Shown: positions 23,951 through 32,842, counted from the stretch's first letter. The stretch: DNA of 64,000 nt from Gallionella straubiae (GCF_051257895.1 NZ_CP194331.1:2046001-2110000), one strand, 5' to 3'. Numbers and translations: made by a program. The notes: generated from the sequence alone by a model not told the origin.

Positions 23951-24517
23951 TTACAGCATTCCGGCGGCGAGGCGTTCCAGCGCGCCGACCGGCACGATCA
24001 CGATGAGCTGGCAGACGATGAACAGCAGCAGCGGCGACAGGTCCACGCTGCCCAGCATCGGCACGACGCGGCGCAGGGGCTGGAGGAAGCGGTGGGTAAT
24101 GGCCGAGAGCAGCGGCGCGGCCGGCGTGTGGGGATTCACCCAGGACAGGATCGCCTGCGCGAATACGGCCGCCATCAGCAGGTAGAGGCTGATCTTGAGC
24201 AGCTTGACCATGGCCAGAACCAGCAGCCCCGGCAACGGGAAGCCGTGGAAGGCGTAGCCCTGCGCCCACAGGGCTGCGGCCAGGTAGAGCATTTCGGCGA
24301 GCAGCGCGAGCAGCAGTGTCGCGCTGTCCAGCCCGCGCACCGCGGGGATGAAACGGCGCGCGCGCAGCACCATGAAGTCGGTCAACGCCATGACGAATTC
24401 GCCGATAGGGTTGCGCATCGGCGCGCGCAGCCATACGGCGTGGAAGCGCAACAGCAGGATCGCCGCGAAGGGCTGTAGCAGCATGTCGAGCAGGAACAGC
24501 AGGGCTTCGTTGAGCAT
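23951..24517 (-). CDS. yggT: YggT family membrane protein
   Basis: 188 residues with two repeated hydrophobic YggT modules (ALLFLLDMLLQPFAAILLLRF and LYLLMAAVFAQAILSWVNPHTP, the latter with the typical SWVNP) plus a further central helix pair. It is a probable inner-membrane protein; a link to osmotic or pH homeostasis has been proposed for the family. The start at 24517 follows the proC stop by one base. The open frame extends upstream within proC and is not used. Confidence 0.86.
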   Translation of the reverse strand: MLNEALLFLLDMLLQPFAAILLLRFHAVWLRAPMRNPIGEFVMALTDFMVLRARRFIPAVRGLDSATLLLALLAEMLYLAAALWAQGYAFHGFPLPGLLVLAMVKLLKISLYLLMAAVFAQAILSWVNPHTPAAPLLSAITHRFLQPLRRVVPMLGSVDLSPLLLFIVCQLIVIVPVGALERLAAGML

Positions 24518-24518
24518 G

Positions 24519-25328
24519 TCAGTCCCTGCCCAGTTCGTTGCCCATTTCCCTGGAACGTTCGGCGGCGGCATGGGCGGCCTGCGCGATATGTTCCGCGACC
24601 CGGTTGGCGGACATGCTGAGCAGCGCGCGCTCGGTGGTGCCGTTCTTCGAGGTGACGCGCGCGCGCAGCACGCTCGCATCCTCATCGCTGCCGGCGGCAA
24701 GCTTGCTGGCGCCGAGGAAGGTCGCGAGGCTCAGGCGGCGCGCGTCTTCGGCATTGAAACCCAGCTCGCGCGCCGCCTGCTGCAGCGCCTCGATGAAATA
24801 GAACACGTAGGCCGAGCCGCTGCCGGAAATCGCCGTGACGGCATCCAGCATCGCCTCATCCTGCAGCCACAGCGTTTCGCCGACCGCCTCCAGGATGTCC
24901 TGCGCCTGCCCGCATTGCACGGTGCCCACCGCGGGCAAGGCGTACAGCCCGGTCATGCCGCTGCGGATCAGCGCCGGGGTGTTGGGCATGGCGCGCACTA
25001 CCTTCGGGCAGTTCGCCCAGCGCGCGATGTCGCCGGCGCGGATGCCGGCGGCAATCGAGATCAGCAGTTGCCCCTTGATCAGCGGGGCAAGCTGCTGCGC
25101 CACCTCGCGCAACTGCTGCGGCTTTACCGCGAGCACGATGACTTGGCTGCCGTCCACGCCCTCGAAGAGATTGTCCACGGATTGCACGGAAAAATCGCGC
25201 TGCAGCCTCGCGCGGCTCTCCGCGTTGACTTCCACCACGCAGAGCTGCTCGGTGAAAAACCCCTTGCCGAGCAGGCCGCCGATGAGTGCGGTGGCCATGT
25301 TGCCGCCGCCGATGAAGCAGATGTTCAT
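24519..25328 (-). CDS. proC: pyrroline-5-carboxylate reductase
   Basis: 269 residues. The Rossmann motif MNICFIGGGNMATALIGGLL, the VKPQ segment, the RAMPNTPALIRSGMTGL loop and the C-terminal ISGSGSAYVFYFIEAL identify ProC, which reduces pyrroline-5-carboxylate to proline. Its ATG overlaps the yggS stop (ATGA). The yggS-proC-yggT order is widely conserved. Confidence 0.96.
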   Translation of the reverse strand: MNICFIGGGNMATALIGGLLGKGFFTEQLCVVEVNAESRARLQRDFSVQSVDNLFEGVDGSQVIVLAVKPQQLREVAQQLAPLIKGQLLISIAAGIRAGDIARWANCPKVVRAMPNTPALIRSGMTGLYALPAVGTVQCGQAQDILEAVGETLWLQDEAMLDAVTAISGSGSAYVFYFIEALQQAARELGFNAEDARRLSLATFLGASKLAAGSDEDASVLRARVTSKNGTTERALLSMSANRVAEHIAQAAHAAAERSREMGNELGRD

Positions 25329-26026
25329 GTTGTTTCCTTTTGATAAGTTCGATTACCGAAAATCGCCGAGCCGACGCGCACCATGGTCGCGCCTTCCGCG
25401 ATGGCCGCGGCAAAGTCCTGCGACATGCCCATCGACAGGGTATCGAGTTGCAGGCCCTGCCGGTTCAGTTGTTCGAGCAGCTCGCGCAGCCGCGCGAATG
25501 CCTCGCGCTGCGCGGCAACTTCGTCGCTGGGTTCGGGGATGGCCATCAGCCCGCGCAGCGCAAGATGCGGCAGTTGCGCGACCGCCCTCGCCAGTTGCTC
25601 CGCTTCTTCGGGCGGCACGCCGCTCTTGCTGGCCTCGCCGCTGATGTTCACCTGCAGGCACACCTGCAGCGGCGGCAGCGGCGCGGGGCGCTGCGCCGAG
25701 AGCCGCTCGGCGATCTTCAGCCGATCCACGCCGTGCACCCAGGAAAAACTTTCCGCGATGACGCGCGTCTTGTTGCTCTGGATCGGCCCGATGAAGTGCC
25801 ACTCGATCGGCAGATCGCGTAGCGCGGCGATCTTGTCCAGCGCCTCCTGCACGTAGCTCTCGGCGAAGCGGGTCTGCCCTGCATCATATGCCTCGCGCAG
25901 CGCTTCGGGCGGGAAAGTCTTGCTCACCGCGAGCAGGATTACGTCGTTCGCGGCGCGCTCCGCCTTGGCGGCGGCAGCGTCCATCGCGGCGCGCACGGCT
26001 TGCATGTTGGAAGCGATTGTTGTCAT
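25325..26026 (-). CDS. yggS: pyridoxal-phosphate homeostasis protein YggS
   Basis: 233 residues. The PLP lysine lies in LLAVSKTFPPEAL. Other motifs are FAESYVQEALDKI (this family usually has GENYVQE), WHFIGPIQSNKT, and LSMGMSQDFAAAIAEGATMVRVGSAIFG. It binds PLP and maintains vitamin B6 and amino-acid balance. It is divergent from pilT across 87 bp, the common yggS/pilT arrangement in proteobacteria. Confidence 0.95.
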   Translation of the reverse strand: MTTIASNMQAVRAAMDAAAAKAERAANDVILLAVSKTFPPEALREAYDAGQTRFAESYVQEALDKIAALRDLPIEWHFIGPIQSNKTRVIAESFSWVHGVDRLKIAERLSAQRPAPLPPLQVCLQVNISGEASKSGVPPEEAEQLARAVAQLPHLALRGLMAIPEPSDEVAAQREAFARLRELLEQLNRQGLQLDTLSMGMSQDFAAAIAEGATMVRVGSAIFGNRTYQKETT

Positions 26027-26113
26027 AATCCCGTGCGCTGCCCGTCCTTTTCATGCGGCCTGCAGCCGTCTCAATCAAACCGGATTAAAACCGGCAAAAC
26101 AGGGAAGATTATA

Positions 26114-27157
26114 ATGGATATCACCGAACTGCTTGCCTTCGGCGTCAAGAACAAGGCCTCCGACCTGCATCTCTCCGCCGGCCTGCCGCCGATGATCCGC
26201 GTGCACGGCGATATGCGCCGCATCAACCTGCCCGCGATGGAGCACAAGGAAGTACATGCGCTGGTGTACGACATCATGAACGACCAGCAGCGCAAGTTCT
26301 ACGAGGAGAACAAGGAAGTCGACTTCTCCTTCGAGGTGCCGGGGCTGGCGCGCTTCCGCGTGAATGCCTTCATCCAGAACCGTGGCGCGGGCGCGGTGAT
26401 GCGTACCATTCCCTCCAAGATTCTGTCGCTGGAAGACCTCAAGGCTCCGAAGAGCTTCGAGACCATCTCGGACTATCCGCGCGGCATGGTGCTGGTCACC
26501 GGGCCGACCGGCTCCGGCAAGTCCACCACGCTGGCGGCGATGATCAACCACCGCAACGAGCACGAACTGGGGCATATCCTGACGGTGGAGGACCCGATCG
26601 AATTCGTGCACGAGAGCAAGAAGTGCCTGATCAATCAGCGCGAGGTCGGGCGCGATACCCTGTCCTTCCAGAATGCGCTGCGCTCGGCGCTGCGCGAAGA
26701 CCCGGACATCATCCTGGTCGGCGAAATGCGCGACCTGGAAACCATCCGCCTCGCGATGTCGGCGGCGGAAACCGGCCACCTGGTTTTCGGCACGCTGCAC
26801 ACCAGCTCGGCGGCCAAGACCATCGACCGTATCATCGACGTGTTCCCCGCCGACGAAAAGGAAATGGTGCGCGCGATGCTCTCCGAAAGCTTGCGCGCGG
26901 TGATCTCGCAGGCACTGCTCAAGACCAAGGACGGCACGGGCCGCGTGGCCGCGCACGAGATCATGGTCTGCACACCGGCGATCCGCAACCTGATCCGCGA
27001 GGCCAAGGTGCCGCAGATGTATTCCGCGATCCAGACCGGCCAGAACCTCGGCATGCAGACTCTCGATCAGTGCCTGACCAACCTGGTCAAAAACAACATC
27101 GTCAGCGCCGCCGAAGCGCGCAGCAAGGCGATGAACAAGGATCTGTTCCCCGGTTGA
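26114..27157 (+). CDS. pilT: type IV pilus retraction ATPase PilT
   Basis: 347 residues. Walker A GPTGSGKST, Asp box and Walker B (ILVGEMRDLETI), the His box (GHLVFGTLHT) and the C-terminal AIRNLIREAKVPQM of PilT are all visible. The hexamer powers pilus disassembly and twitching. ATG 26114 gives the canonical MDITELLAFGVKNKASDLHLSAG start; the upstream extension is not conserved. pilU follows after a palindromic repeat. Confidence 0.97.
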   Translation: MDITELLAFGVKNKASDLHLSAGLPPMIRVHGDMRRINLPAMEHKEVHALVYDIMNDQQRKFYEENKEVDFSFEVPGLARFRVNAFIQNRGAGAVMRTIPSKILSLEDLKAPKSFETISDYPRGMVLVTGPTGSGKSTTLAAMINHRNEHELGHILTVEDPIEFVHESKKCLINQREVGRDTLSFQNALRSALREDPDIILVGEMRDLETIRLAMSAAETGHLVFGTLHTSSAAKTIDRIIDVFPADEKEMVRAMLSESLRAVISQALLKTKDGTGRVAAHEIMVCTPAIRNLIREAKVPQMYSAIQTGQNLGMQTLDQCLTNLVKNNIVSAAEARSKAMNKDLFPG

Positions 27158-27164
27158 TTCAACG

Positions 27165-27197
27165 GTAGGGTGGGCACAAAGAACGTGCCCACCCTAC
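27165..27197. repeat. palindromic repeat (GTAGGGTGGGCAC family), short copy
   Basis: GTAGGGTGGGCAC (27165-27177) and GTGCCCACCCTAC (27185-27197) form a 13-bp perfect hairpin with a short loop. It sits in the 72-bp gap between pilT and pilU. It is the same family as the long copy at 12562-12641. Confidence 0.8.
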
Positions 27198-27229
27198 TAC
27201 AAGCTACCAGCTATATTCAGGAGTTTATT

Positions 27230-28366
27230 ATGGAAAGAGACCAGGCCACCGAGCTAATCCACAATCTGTTGCGCGGCATGATCAGCAAGAAGGCCTCCGA
27301 CCTGTTCGTTACGAGCGGCTTTCCGCCGGCCTTCAAGGTGGACGGCAAGATGACGCCGGTTTCCAACCAGGCGCTGACTCCGGTGCATACCCAAGAGCTG
27401 GCGCGCGCCATCATGAACGACAAGCAGGCCGCCGAGTTCGAGGCGACGCATGAGTGCAACTTCGCGATCAGCCCGCCCGGCATCGGGCGCTTCCGCGTGA
27501 ACGTGTTCATGCAGCAGCAGCGCGTCGGTATGGTGCTGCGCACTATCACCACCAAGATTCCCGATCTCGATCAGATGGGGTTGCCGCCGGTGCTGAAGGA
27601 CATCGTGATGACCAAGCGCGGCCTGGTGATCCTGGTCGGCGGCACCGGCTCGGGCAAGTCCACCACGCTGGCGGCGATGATCGGCCACCGCAACAAGAAC
27701 AGCTACGGGCACATCATCACCATTGAGGATCCGGTGGAATACGTGCACGATCACGCCAACTGCATCATCACCCATCGCGAAGTCGGCGTGGACACCGAGA
27801 ACTGGCACAACGCGCTGAAGAATACCCTGCGCCAGGCGCCGGACGTGATCCTGATCGGCGAAATCCGCGACCGCGAGACCATGGAGTACGCCGTGGCTTT
27901 CGCCGAGACCGGCCACCTGTGCATGGCCACGCTGCACGCCAACAGCGCCAACCAGGCGCTGGACCGCATCATCAACTTCTTCCCGGAGGAGCGCCGCGAA
28001 CAGTTGCTCATGGACCTGTCGCTGAACATCAAGGCGCTGATCTCGCAGCGCCTGATCCCGAAGAAGGACGGGGCGGGCCGTGCCGCCGCGATCGAAATCC
28101 TGCTCAATTCGCCGCTGATCGCCGACCTGATTTTCAAGGGCGAGGTGCATGCGATCAAGGATGTGATGGCCAAGTCGCGCGAATTGGGCATGGAGACCTT
28201 CGACGGCGCGCTGTACAACCTCTACGAGGCCGGCATGATCTCCTACGAGGAGGCGCTGAAGAACGCCGACTCGCTCAACGACCTGCGCCTGCGCATCAAG
28301 CTGGAAAGCAAGCTGAGCGGAGACCGCGACGTGATGAGTGGCACCGATCATCTGAAGCTGACCTGA
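27230..28366 (+). CDS. pilU: PilT-like retraction ATPase PilU
   Basis: 378 residues. Walker A GGTGSGKST, Walker B ILIGEIRDRETM, and the His box GHLCMATLHANSANQALDRI are present. The longer C-terminus (DSLNDLRLRIKLES) and pairing with pilT mark PilU, an accessory motor that works with PilT. ATG 27230 is preceded by AGGAG; the upstream open frame runs through the palindromic repeat. The operon ends in a strong terminator. Confidence 0.95.
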   Translation: MERDQATELIHNLLRGMISKKASDLFVTSGFPPAFKVDGKMTPVSNQALTPVHTQELARAIMNDKQAAEFEATHECNFAISPPGIGRFRVNVFMQQQRVGMVLRTITTKIPDLDQMGLPPVLKDIVMTKRGLVILVGGTGSGKSTTLAAMIGHRNKNSYGHIITIEDPVEYVHDHANCIITHREVGVDTENWHNALKNTLRQAPDVILIGEIRDRETMEYAVAFAETGHLCMATLHANSANQALDRIINFFPEERREQLLMDLSLNIKALISQRLIPKKDGAGRAAAIEILLNSPLIADLIFKGEVHAIKDVMAKSRELGMETFDGALYNLYEAGMISYEEALKNADSLNDLRLRIKLESKLSGDRDVMSGTDHLKLT

Positions 28367-28383
28367 CGTTGCCGGCATGGAGC

Positions 28384-28412
28384 AAAAAGCCGCGCACAGG
28401 CGCGGCTTTTTT
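28384..28412. terminator. bidirectional terminator between pilU and the methyltransferase gene
   Basis: GCCGCG (28389-28394) pairs with CGCGGC (28401-28406), flanked by AAAAA on the left and TTTTTT on the right, so it can stop transcription from both convergent genes. Confidence 0.88.
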
Positions 28413-29550
28413 ATTTGCGGTTGCTGCCCGCCACGATCCTGTACTCCAGCAGGCGGCACTCGATCGCGCCGTTGAACAGCGGGATGCGCTTCGACGGAGA
28501 CAATCGCATCAGTTTCAGGATCGCCTTGTCCGCCGTGAACAGGTAAGCCGTCCAGCCGCCGAATTTCTTCTTCAGCGCGTCGCCCAGCTTCGGGTACAAC
28601 TCCGCCAGTTCGTCCAGCTCGCCCATGCGTTCGCCGTAGGGCAGGTTGGCCACCAGCACGCCGCTCTCCGCCGGGGCGGAAATTTCCAGGATATTGGCCT
28701 GCTTGAGCTGCACGCATTCCGACAGGCCGGCCTCGTGCAGGTTGCGCCATGCGGTCTTCAGCGCGTCGCCGTACAGGTCGCTGCCGTAGATTTCCAGCGG
28801 CCTGGCCGGAAGCTGCGCGGCGATCGCCTGTTCGCGCATCTGGCTCCACTTCGCGGCATCGAAATTTTTCAGCTTCTCGAAGGCGAAGCCGCGCCCGATG
28901 CCGGGCTGGATGTTGAGGGACATCTGCGCCGCCTCGATCAAAAAGGTGCCGCTGCCGCACATCGGGTCGAGCAGCGGCGTGCCGGGCTGCCAGCCGCTCA
29001 GGCGCAAAATGCCCGCCGCGAGGTTCTCGCGGATCGGCGCGATGTTGGTGTGTGATCGCACGCCACGCTTGAACAGCGCGTCGCCCGAGGTGTCGAGGTA
29101 CAGCATCATGCTGTTGCCTTCGAGGAAGGCATGGATGCGGATGTCCGGCGTGAGCGTGTCCACGCTCGGACGCTCGTTGCAGTGCTCGCGGAAGCGGTCG
29201 CACACCGCGTCCTTGATGCGCAGCGTGACGAACTCCAGGCTCTTCAGCGGGCACTTGATCGCCGTGACGTTGACGCGGATCGTGTTGCCCACGTCGAACC
29301 AGCGCTGCCATTGCAGCTCGAGCGCAGTCTGGTAAATGTCATGTTCGCTGCGGTACTGCGCTTCCTTGACGCGCCACAGGATGCGGCTGGCGATGCGGTT
29401 CTCCAGGTTGGCGCGGTAGCACAGCGGCCAGTCGCCGGAAAAATGCACGCCGCCTTCGGTGCTGCGCACGTTGCTTGCGCCGAGCGCTTCGAGGTCGCCA
29501 TGCAGGATGGCTTCCAGTCCGCGCGGGCAGGGGGCGAAAAAATCAGGCAT
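28411..29550 (-). CDS. rlmL: THUMP-domain 23S rRNA guanine methyltransferase (RlmL N-terminal type)
   Basis: 379 residues. The N-terminal ferredoxin-like/THUMP region (MPDFFAPCPRGLEAILHGDLEALG) is followed by a class I SAM methyltransferase: LLDPMCGSGTFLIEAA (SAM loop), IYGSDLYGDAL, and the catalytic VANLPYGERMG (NLPYG). It corresponds to the m2G2445 half of E. coli RlmKL, without the C-terminal RlmK domain. It is the last gene of a minus-strand cluster downstream of hemJ. Confidence 0.88.
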   Translation of the reverse strand: MPDFFAPCPRGLEAILHGDLEALGASNVRSTEGGVHFSGDWPLCYRANLENRIASRILWRVKEAQYRSEHDIYQTALELQWQRWFDVGNTIRVNVTAIKCPLKSLEFVTLRIKDAVCDRFREHCNERPSVDTLTPDIRIHAFLEGNSMMLYLDTSGDALFKRGVRSHTNIAPIRENLAAGILRLSGWQPGTPLLDPMCGSGTFLIEAAQMSLNIQPGIGRGFAFEKLKNFDAAKWSQMREQAIAAQLPARPLEIYGSDLYGDALKTAWRNLHEAGLSECVQLKQANILEISAPAESGVLVANLPYGERMGELDELAELYPKLGDALKKKFGGWTAYLFTADKAILKLMRLSPSKRIPLFNGAIECRLLEYRIVAGSNRK

Positions 29551-29553
29551 GGA

Positions 29554-29964
29554 TCAGAAGGGCTTGACGGTGACGAGGATGACGATGGCGATCAGCAGCA
29601 GCACGGGCATCTCGTTGAACCAACGGTAGAACACATGGCTGCGCGTGTTGCGGTCTTCGGCGAACAGCTTGACCAGGTGACCGCAATAGCGGTGGTAGCC
29701 CAGCAGCACCAGCACCAGCAGAAGTTTGGCATGCATCCAGCCGCCGCCGATGCCGTAGCCCAGCCAGAGCCACAGGCCGAAACCGATCGCCAGCCAGGCA
29801 ATCGGCGTGACGAAGCGGTACAGCTTGCGCTCCATCAGTTTAAGCCGCGCGATTTCGGCAGGCTCGGTCGCCATCGCGTGGTTGACGAAGATGCGCGGCA
29901 GATAGAACAGACCCGCGAACCAGCTCACCACGAAAATGATATGAAACGATTTAACCCACAGCAT
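29554..29964 (-). CDS. hemJ: protoporphyrinogen oxidase HemJ
   Basis: 136 residues, four hydrophobic helices. The family motifs are WVKSFHIIFVVSWFAGLFYLPRIFV with a conserved His, then KLYRFVTPIAW and GWMHAKLLLVLVLLGYHRY. HemJ oxidises protoporphyrinogen IX to protoporphyrin IX in the membrane. Its occurrence with hemL, hemB and hemE in this window covers much of haem synthesis. It lies 9 bases after the ABC permease gene and 3 bases before rlmL. Confidence 0.92.
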   Translation of the reverse strand: MLWVKSFHIIFVVSWFAGLFYLPRIFVNHAMATEPAEIARLKLMERKLYRFVTPIAWLAIGFGLWLWLGYGIGGGWMHAKLLLVLVLLGYHRYCGHLVKLFAEDRNTRSHVFYRWFNEMPVLLLIAIVILVTVKPF

Positions 29965-29973
29965 GAACTATCC

Positions 29974-30759
29974 TCATTGCGACAAGCGCCGCCGGAACAG
30001 CACCAGCGACACGTAAAAACCCAGCAGCGCGTAGGCCAGCAGCACGGCGGCATGCCACAGGGGCTGCGCCGGAATTGTGTTGTTCAGCAGCGGCCGCGCT
30101 AGGTCGATCGCGTGCGTCAGCGGCAGGAAGGCCGATATGTTTTGCAGCAGCGGCGGCAACTGGTCGACCGGGAAAAACACGCCGCATAATAGCACCATCG
30201 GCGTGATCACCAGCGTGAAGTAGTACATGAAGAAGTCGTAGCCGGGCGCGACGGCGGTCATGATCAGCCCGAGCGAGGCGAAGCACAGGCCGACCAGCAG
30301 CGCGAGCGGGATGAGCCACAGCGTGAGCGGCGAATGCGACAGCCCGAGCAGCCAGATCACCGCGAGCACCGCGAGGCCGGAGAGCAGGCTTTTGCTCGCT
30401 GCCCAGGCGATTTCCGAGAACACGATGTCGTCTAGTGTGATGGGGGTGTTGAGGATCGCCTCCCAAGTGCGCTGCTCGTGCATGCGCGCGAAGCCGGAAT
30501 ACAAGGCCTCGAAGCTCGCGCTGTTCATGGTGCTGTAGCACACCGTCCCGGCGGCGAGGAAGGCGATGTAGGACATGCCACCGACCTCCGGCAGCATCCC
30601 GCCCAGCCCGTAGCCCAGGCCCAGCATGTAGATCACCGGATCGGCGAGATGGCCGAGGATCGACGAGCCGGCCATCTTCTTCCACACGAGGAAGTTGCGC
30701 CGCCAGATCGGGACGAAGCGGAGGCTCGGGCGCGGTGGCGCGAAGATTCTTGTTTTCAT
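29974..30759 (-). CDS. ABC-2 type transporter permease (NodJ-like)
   Basis: 261 residues with about six transmembrane helices and the ABC-2/NodJ pattern: SYIAFLAAGTVCYSTMNSASFEALYSGFARM, WEAILNTPITLDDIVFSEI, and a final VLLCGVFFPVDQLPPLLQNISAFLPLTHAIDLARPL. Paired with the ATPase encoded upstream it forms an exporter. NodIJ export lipochitooligosaccharides in rhizobia; homologues in free-living betaproteobacteria export unknown, possibly lipid or glycan, substrates. Confidence 0.88.
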   Translation of the reverse strand: MKTRIFAPPRPSLRFVPIWRRNFLVWKKMAGSSILGHLADPVIYMLGLGYGLGGMLPEVGGMSYIAFLAAGTVCYSTMNSASFEALYSGFARMHEQRTWEAILNTPITLDDIVFSEIAWAASKSLLSGLAVLAVIWLLGLSHSPLTLWLIPLALLVGLCFASLGLIMTAVAPGYDFFMYYFTLVITPMVLLCGVFFPVDQLPPLLQNISAFLPLTHAIDLARPLLNNTIPAQPLWHAAVLLAYALLGFYVSLVLFRRRLSQ

Positions 30760-30789
30760 TCCATCACTGCCAATTGGATTACTCGTGCA

Positions 30790-30849
30790 TTGTAGGAGCC
30801 CGGCTTGCCGGGCGATTCAGGACTCGCGCAACAAGTTGCGCTCCTACAA
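30790..30849. repeat. palindromic repeat (TTGTAGGAGC family)
   Basis: Arms TTGTAGGAGC (30790-30799) and GCTCCTACAA (30840-30849) are perfect complements, with inner palindromes GCCCGGCTTGCCGGGC and CGCAACAAGTTGCG. It lies in the 121-bp gap between the ABC ATPase and permease genes. This is a widespread proteobacterial intergenic repeat type. Confidence 0.8.
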
Positions 30850-30880
30850 CAGCGCACCATCCCCAACGAGTTACCTGGAG

Positions 30881-31795
30881 TCATTCGCGCATCTCCCTGC
30901 CGGTCAGTTTCAAAAAAACATCTTCCAGATTCGCCGGGCGATGCAAGTAGCGCAGTTCCGGATGCTGCTGCAACTCATGCAGCAGCGGTTGCGCATCCTG
31001 CACATAGCAAAATACCGTTTCGCCGCTCACTTCGAAGCGCTGCGCATGGCGTGCCGCGTGGCCCTGCGCCCATTCCGCCGCGCCCTCGCCGAACACCTCG
31101 ACCACCTGCGGCTCGATGTTGCGCTCGATGAGTTCGCGCGGCGAGCCTTCGCTGATGATGCGTCCGTTGTCCATCACCGCGAGGCGGTGGCAGAGCCGCT
31201 CGGCCTCGTCCATGAAGTGCGTGGTGAGCAGCAGCGTCTTGCCGCGCGCGGTCAGCTCGCGCAGCCGTTGCCAGATCAGGTGGCGCGCCTGCGGGTCGAG
31301 TCCGGTGGTCGGCTCGTCGAGGAAGATGACCTCCGGGTCGTTCACCAGCGCGCGCGCCAGGGTCAGCCGCCGCTTCATGCCGCCGGACAGGGTCGGCACG
31401 CGTGCGTCGCGCTTGCCGGTCAGGTTGGCGAACTCCAGCAGTTCCGGCAGGCGCGCCTCGATGGCCGCATCGCTCATGCCGAAGTAGCGGCCATACACCA
31501 GCAGGTTTTCCGCTACCGTGAAGTCCGGATCGAGGTTGTCCATCTGCGGCACCACGCCGACGCGCAGCCGCGCAGGGCGTGCTTCGCCCGGAACGGGATG
31601 GTCCAGCAGCCGCAGTTCGCCCGCGTCCGGCGCGATCAGACCGAGCAGCAAACGCAGCGTGGTGGTCTTGCCCGCGCCGTTCGGTCCGAGCAGGCCGAAG
31701 CACTCGCCGCACCGGATGGACAGGTTCAGCCCGTTCACCACCAGTTGTCCGCCGTAGAATTTGCGCAGGTTGCGCGCGCTTATCACCGCATTCAT
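30881..31795 (-). CDS. ABC transporter ATPase (NodI-like)
   Basis: 304 residues. Walker A GPNGAGKTTTLRLLLG, Q-loop GVVPQMDNLDPDFT, signature LSGGMKRRLTLARAL, Walker B VIFLDEPTTGLD and H-loop LLTTHFMDEAERL are present; the NodI-type C-terminus (HRPANLEDVFLKLTGREMRE) follows. It energises the permease encoded just downstream. The start at 31795 overlaps the hydrolase stop (ATGA). Confidence 0.92.
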   Translation of the reverse strand: MNAVISARNLRKFYGGQLVVNGLNLSIRCGECFGLLGPNGAGKTTTLRLLLGLIAPDAGELRLLDHPVPGEARPARLRVGVVPQMDNLDPDFTVAENLLVYGRYFGMSDAAIEARLPELLEFANLTGKRDARVPTLSGGMKRRLTLARALVNDPEVIFLDEPTTGLDPQARHLIWQRLRELTARGKTLLLTTHFMDEAERLCHRLAVMDNGRIISEGSPRELIERNIEPQVVEVFGEGAAEWAQGHAARHAQRFEVSGETVFCYVQDAQPLLHELQQHPELRYLHRPANLEDVFLKLTGREMRE

Positions 31796-32427
31796 GGCTG
31801 CCCTCCGAAGTGCCGCAGCACGATCTGCCTGAGCTGCGCCAGCCGCCCGTGGAAGAAATGGTCCGCGCCCGCGAGCACGACGACGGGCAGGTGCTGCGGG
31901 CGCGCCCAGCGCAGCACCGCATCGAGTTCCACCACCTCGTCCAGGTCGCCGTGGATCAGCAGGGTGTCGGCTGGCACCGGCGGCATGCCTGCCCCGAGCC
32001 CTGTCGAAGGGGTGAAGCGCTCCACGGCGGGCGCGACCAGCACCAGGTGTTGCGGCTGCAAGGCTTCGGCCGCGCGCGCCTGCACGTAGCCGCCGAAGGA
32101 AAAGCCGGAGAGGATCAGCGGCAGGCCGGGGTATTCGCCGCGCAGGTGCTCGGCTGCCGCGATCGCGTCCCACGTCTCGCCGTCGCCGTGGTCGTAGCTG
32201 CCGGCGCTTTCGCCCACTCCGCGGAAGTTGAAGCGCAACGCGGCAAAGCCCAGCTCGGCGAAGGCCTTCGCCAGGGTCGTCACCACCTTGTTGTCCATCG
32301 TACCGCCCATGGTGGGCAGCGGGTGCGCGACCACGGCCACCGCGCGCGGCTCATCGTCGGGCAGGTGCAGCATGCCCTCGAGATGGCCGGCTGGCCCGGC
32401 AAAAATTGTCTTGCGTTGTGTAGCCAA
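31792..32427 (-). CDS. alpha/beta hydrolase
   Basis: 211 residues. The nucleophile elbow LILSGFSFGGYVQARA (G-F-S-F-G), an oxyanion segment VVAHPLPTMGGTMDNK, an Asp in LIHGDLDEVVELDAV and His in AGADHFFHGRL complete a catalytic triad. It resembles COG2945 small serine hydrolases of unknown substrate. Residues about 140-147 (TPSTGLGAG) are encoded by a fragment of the dispersed CCCTTCGACAGGCTC-type repeat. It is coupled to the ABC ATPase gene by a four-base overlap. Confidence 0.87.
   Translation of the reverse strand: MATQRKTIFAGPAGHLEGMLHLPDDEPRAVAVVAHPLPTMGGTMDNKVVTTLAKAFAELGFAALRFNFRGVGESAGSYDHGDGETWDAIAAAEHLRGEYPGLPLILSGFSFGGYVQARAAEALQPQHLVLVAPAVERFTPSTGLGAGMPPVPADTLLIHGDLDEVVELDAVLRWARPQHLPVVVLAGADHFFHGRLAQLRQIVLRHFGGQP
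31989..32010. repeat. partial dispersed repeat inside the hydrolase gene
   Basis: The plus-strand sequence CCCCGAGCCCTGTCGAAGGG matches the CCTGAGCCTGTCGAAGGG arm of the palindromic element found in cbbO. Here only one arm is present, and it codes for part of a surface loop between strands of the hydrolase. Confidence 0.6.
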
Positions 32428-32458
32428 GCGGCCTCCGGGAGTTGGCGGGGTGCCGGGA

Positions 32459-32842
32459 TTATTTCTTCTGGATCAGTTCGATCTTGTAGCCGTCCGGGTC
32501 CTCGACGAACGCGATCACGGTGCTGCCGTGCTTCATCGGCCCGGCCTCGCGCACCACCCTGCCGCCGCGCTGCCTGATGTTGTCGCAGGCGGCATAGGCG
32601 TCGGCCACCTCGATCGCGATGTGGCCGAAGGCGTTGCCGGGTTCGTACTTTTCCACGCCCCAGTTGTGGGTGAGCTCTATCACCGCGCCCTGCGCCTCGT
32701 CACCGTAGCCGACGAAGGCCAGGGTGAACTTGCCTTCGGGGTAATCGGTGCGGCGCAGCAATTTCATGCCGAGCACGCCGGTGTAGAAGGCGAGCGATTT
32801 TTCCAGATCGACAACACGCAGCATGGTGTGCAGGATACGCAT
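32459..32842 (-). CDS. gloA: lactoylglutathione lyase (glyoxalase I)
   Basis: 127 residues. It carries the start LHTMLRVVDLEKSLAFYTGVLGMKLLRR, metal-ligand segments VIELTHNWG and GHIAIEV, and the final AFVEDPDGYKIELI. It converts the methylglyoxal-glutathione hemithioacetal to S-lactoylglutathione. The short-form length is typical of nickel-activated enzymes such as that of E. coli. It is the first gene of the minus-strand cluster and divergent from thiD. Confidence 0.95.
   Translation of the reverse strand: MRILHTMLRVVDLEKSLAFYTGVLGMKLLRRTDYPEGKFTLAFVGYGDEAQGAVIELTHNWGVEKYEPGNAFGHIAIEVADAYAACDNIRQRGGRVVREAGPMKHGSTVIAFVEDPDGYKIELIQKK

Noticed and set aside
27254..29311. 685-codon minus-strand frame over pilU and the methyltransferase gene
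   Set aside because: It runs antisense through pilU and through a terminator; composition typical of a GC-rich shadow.
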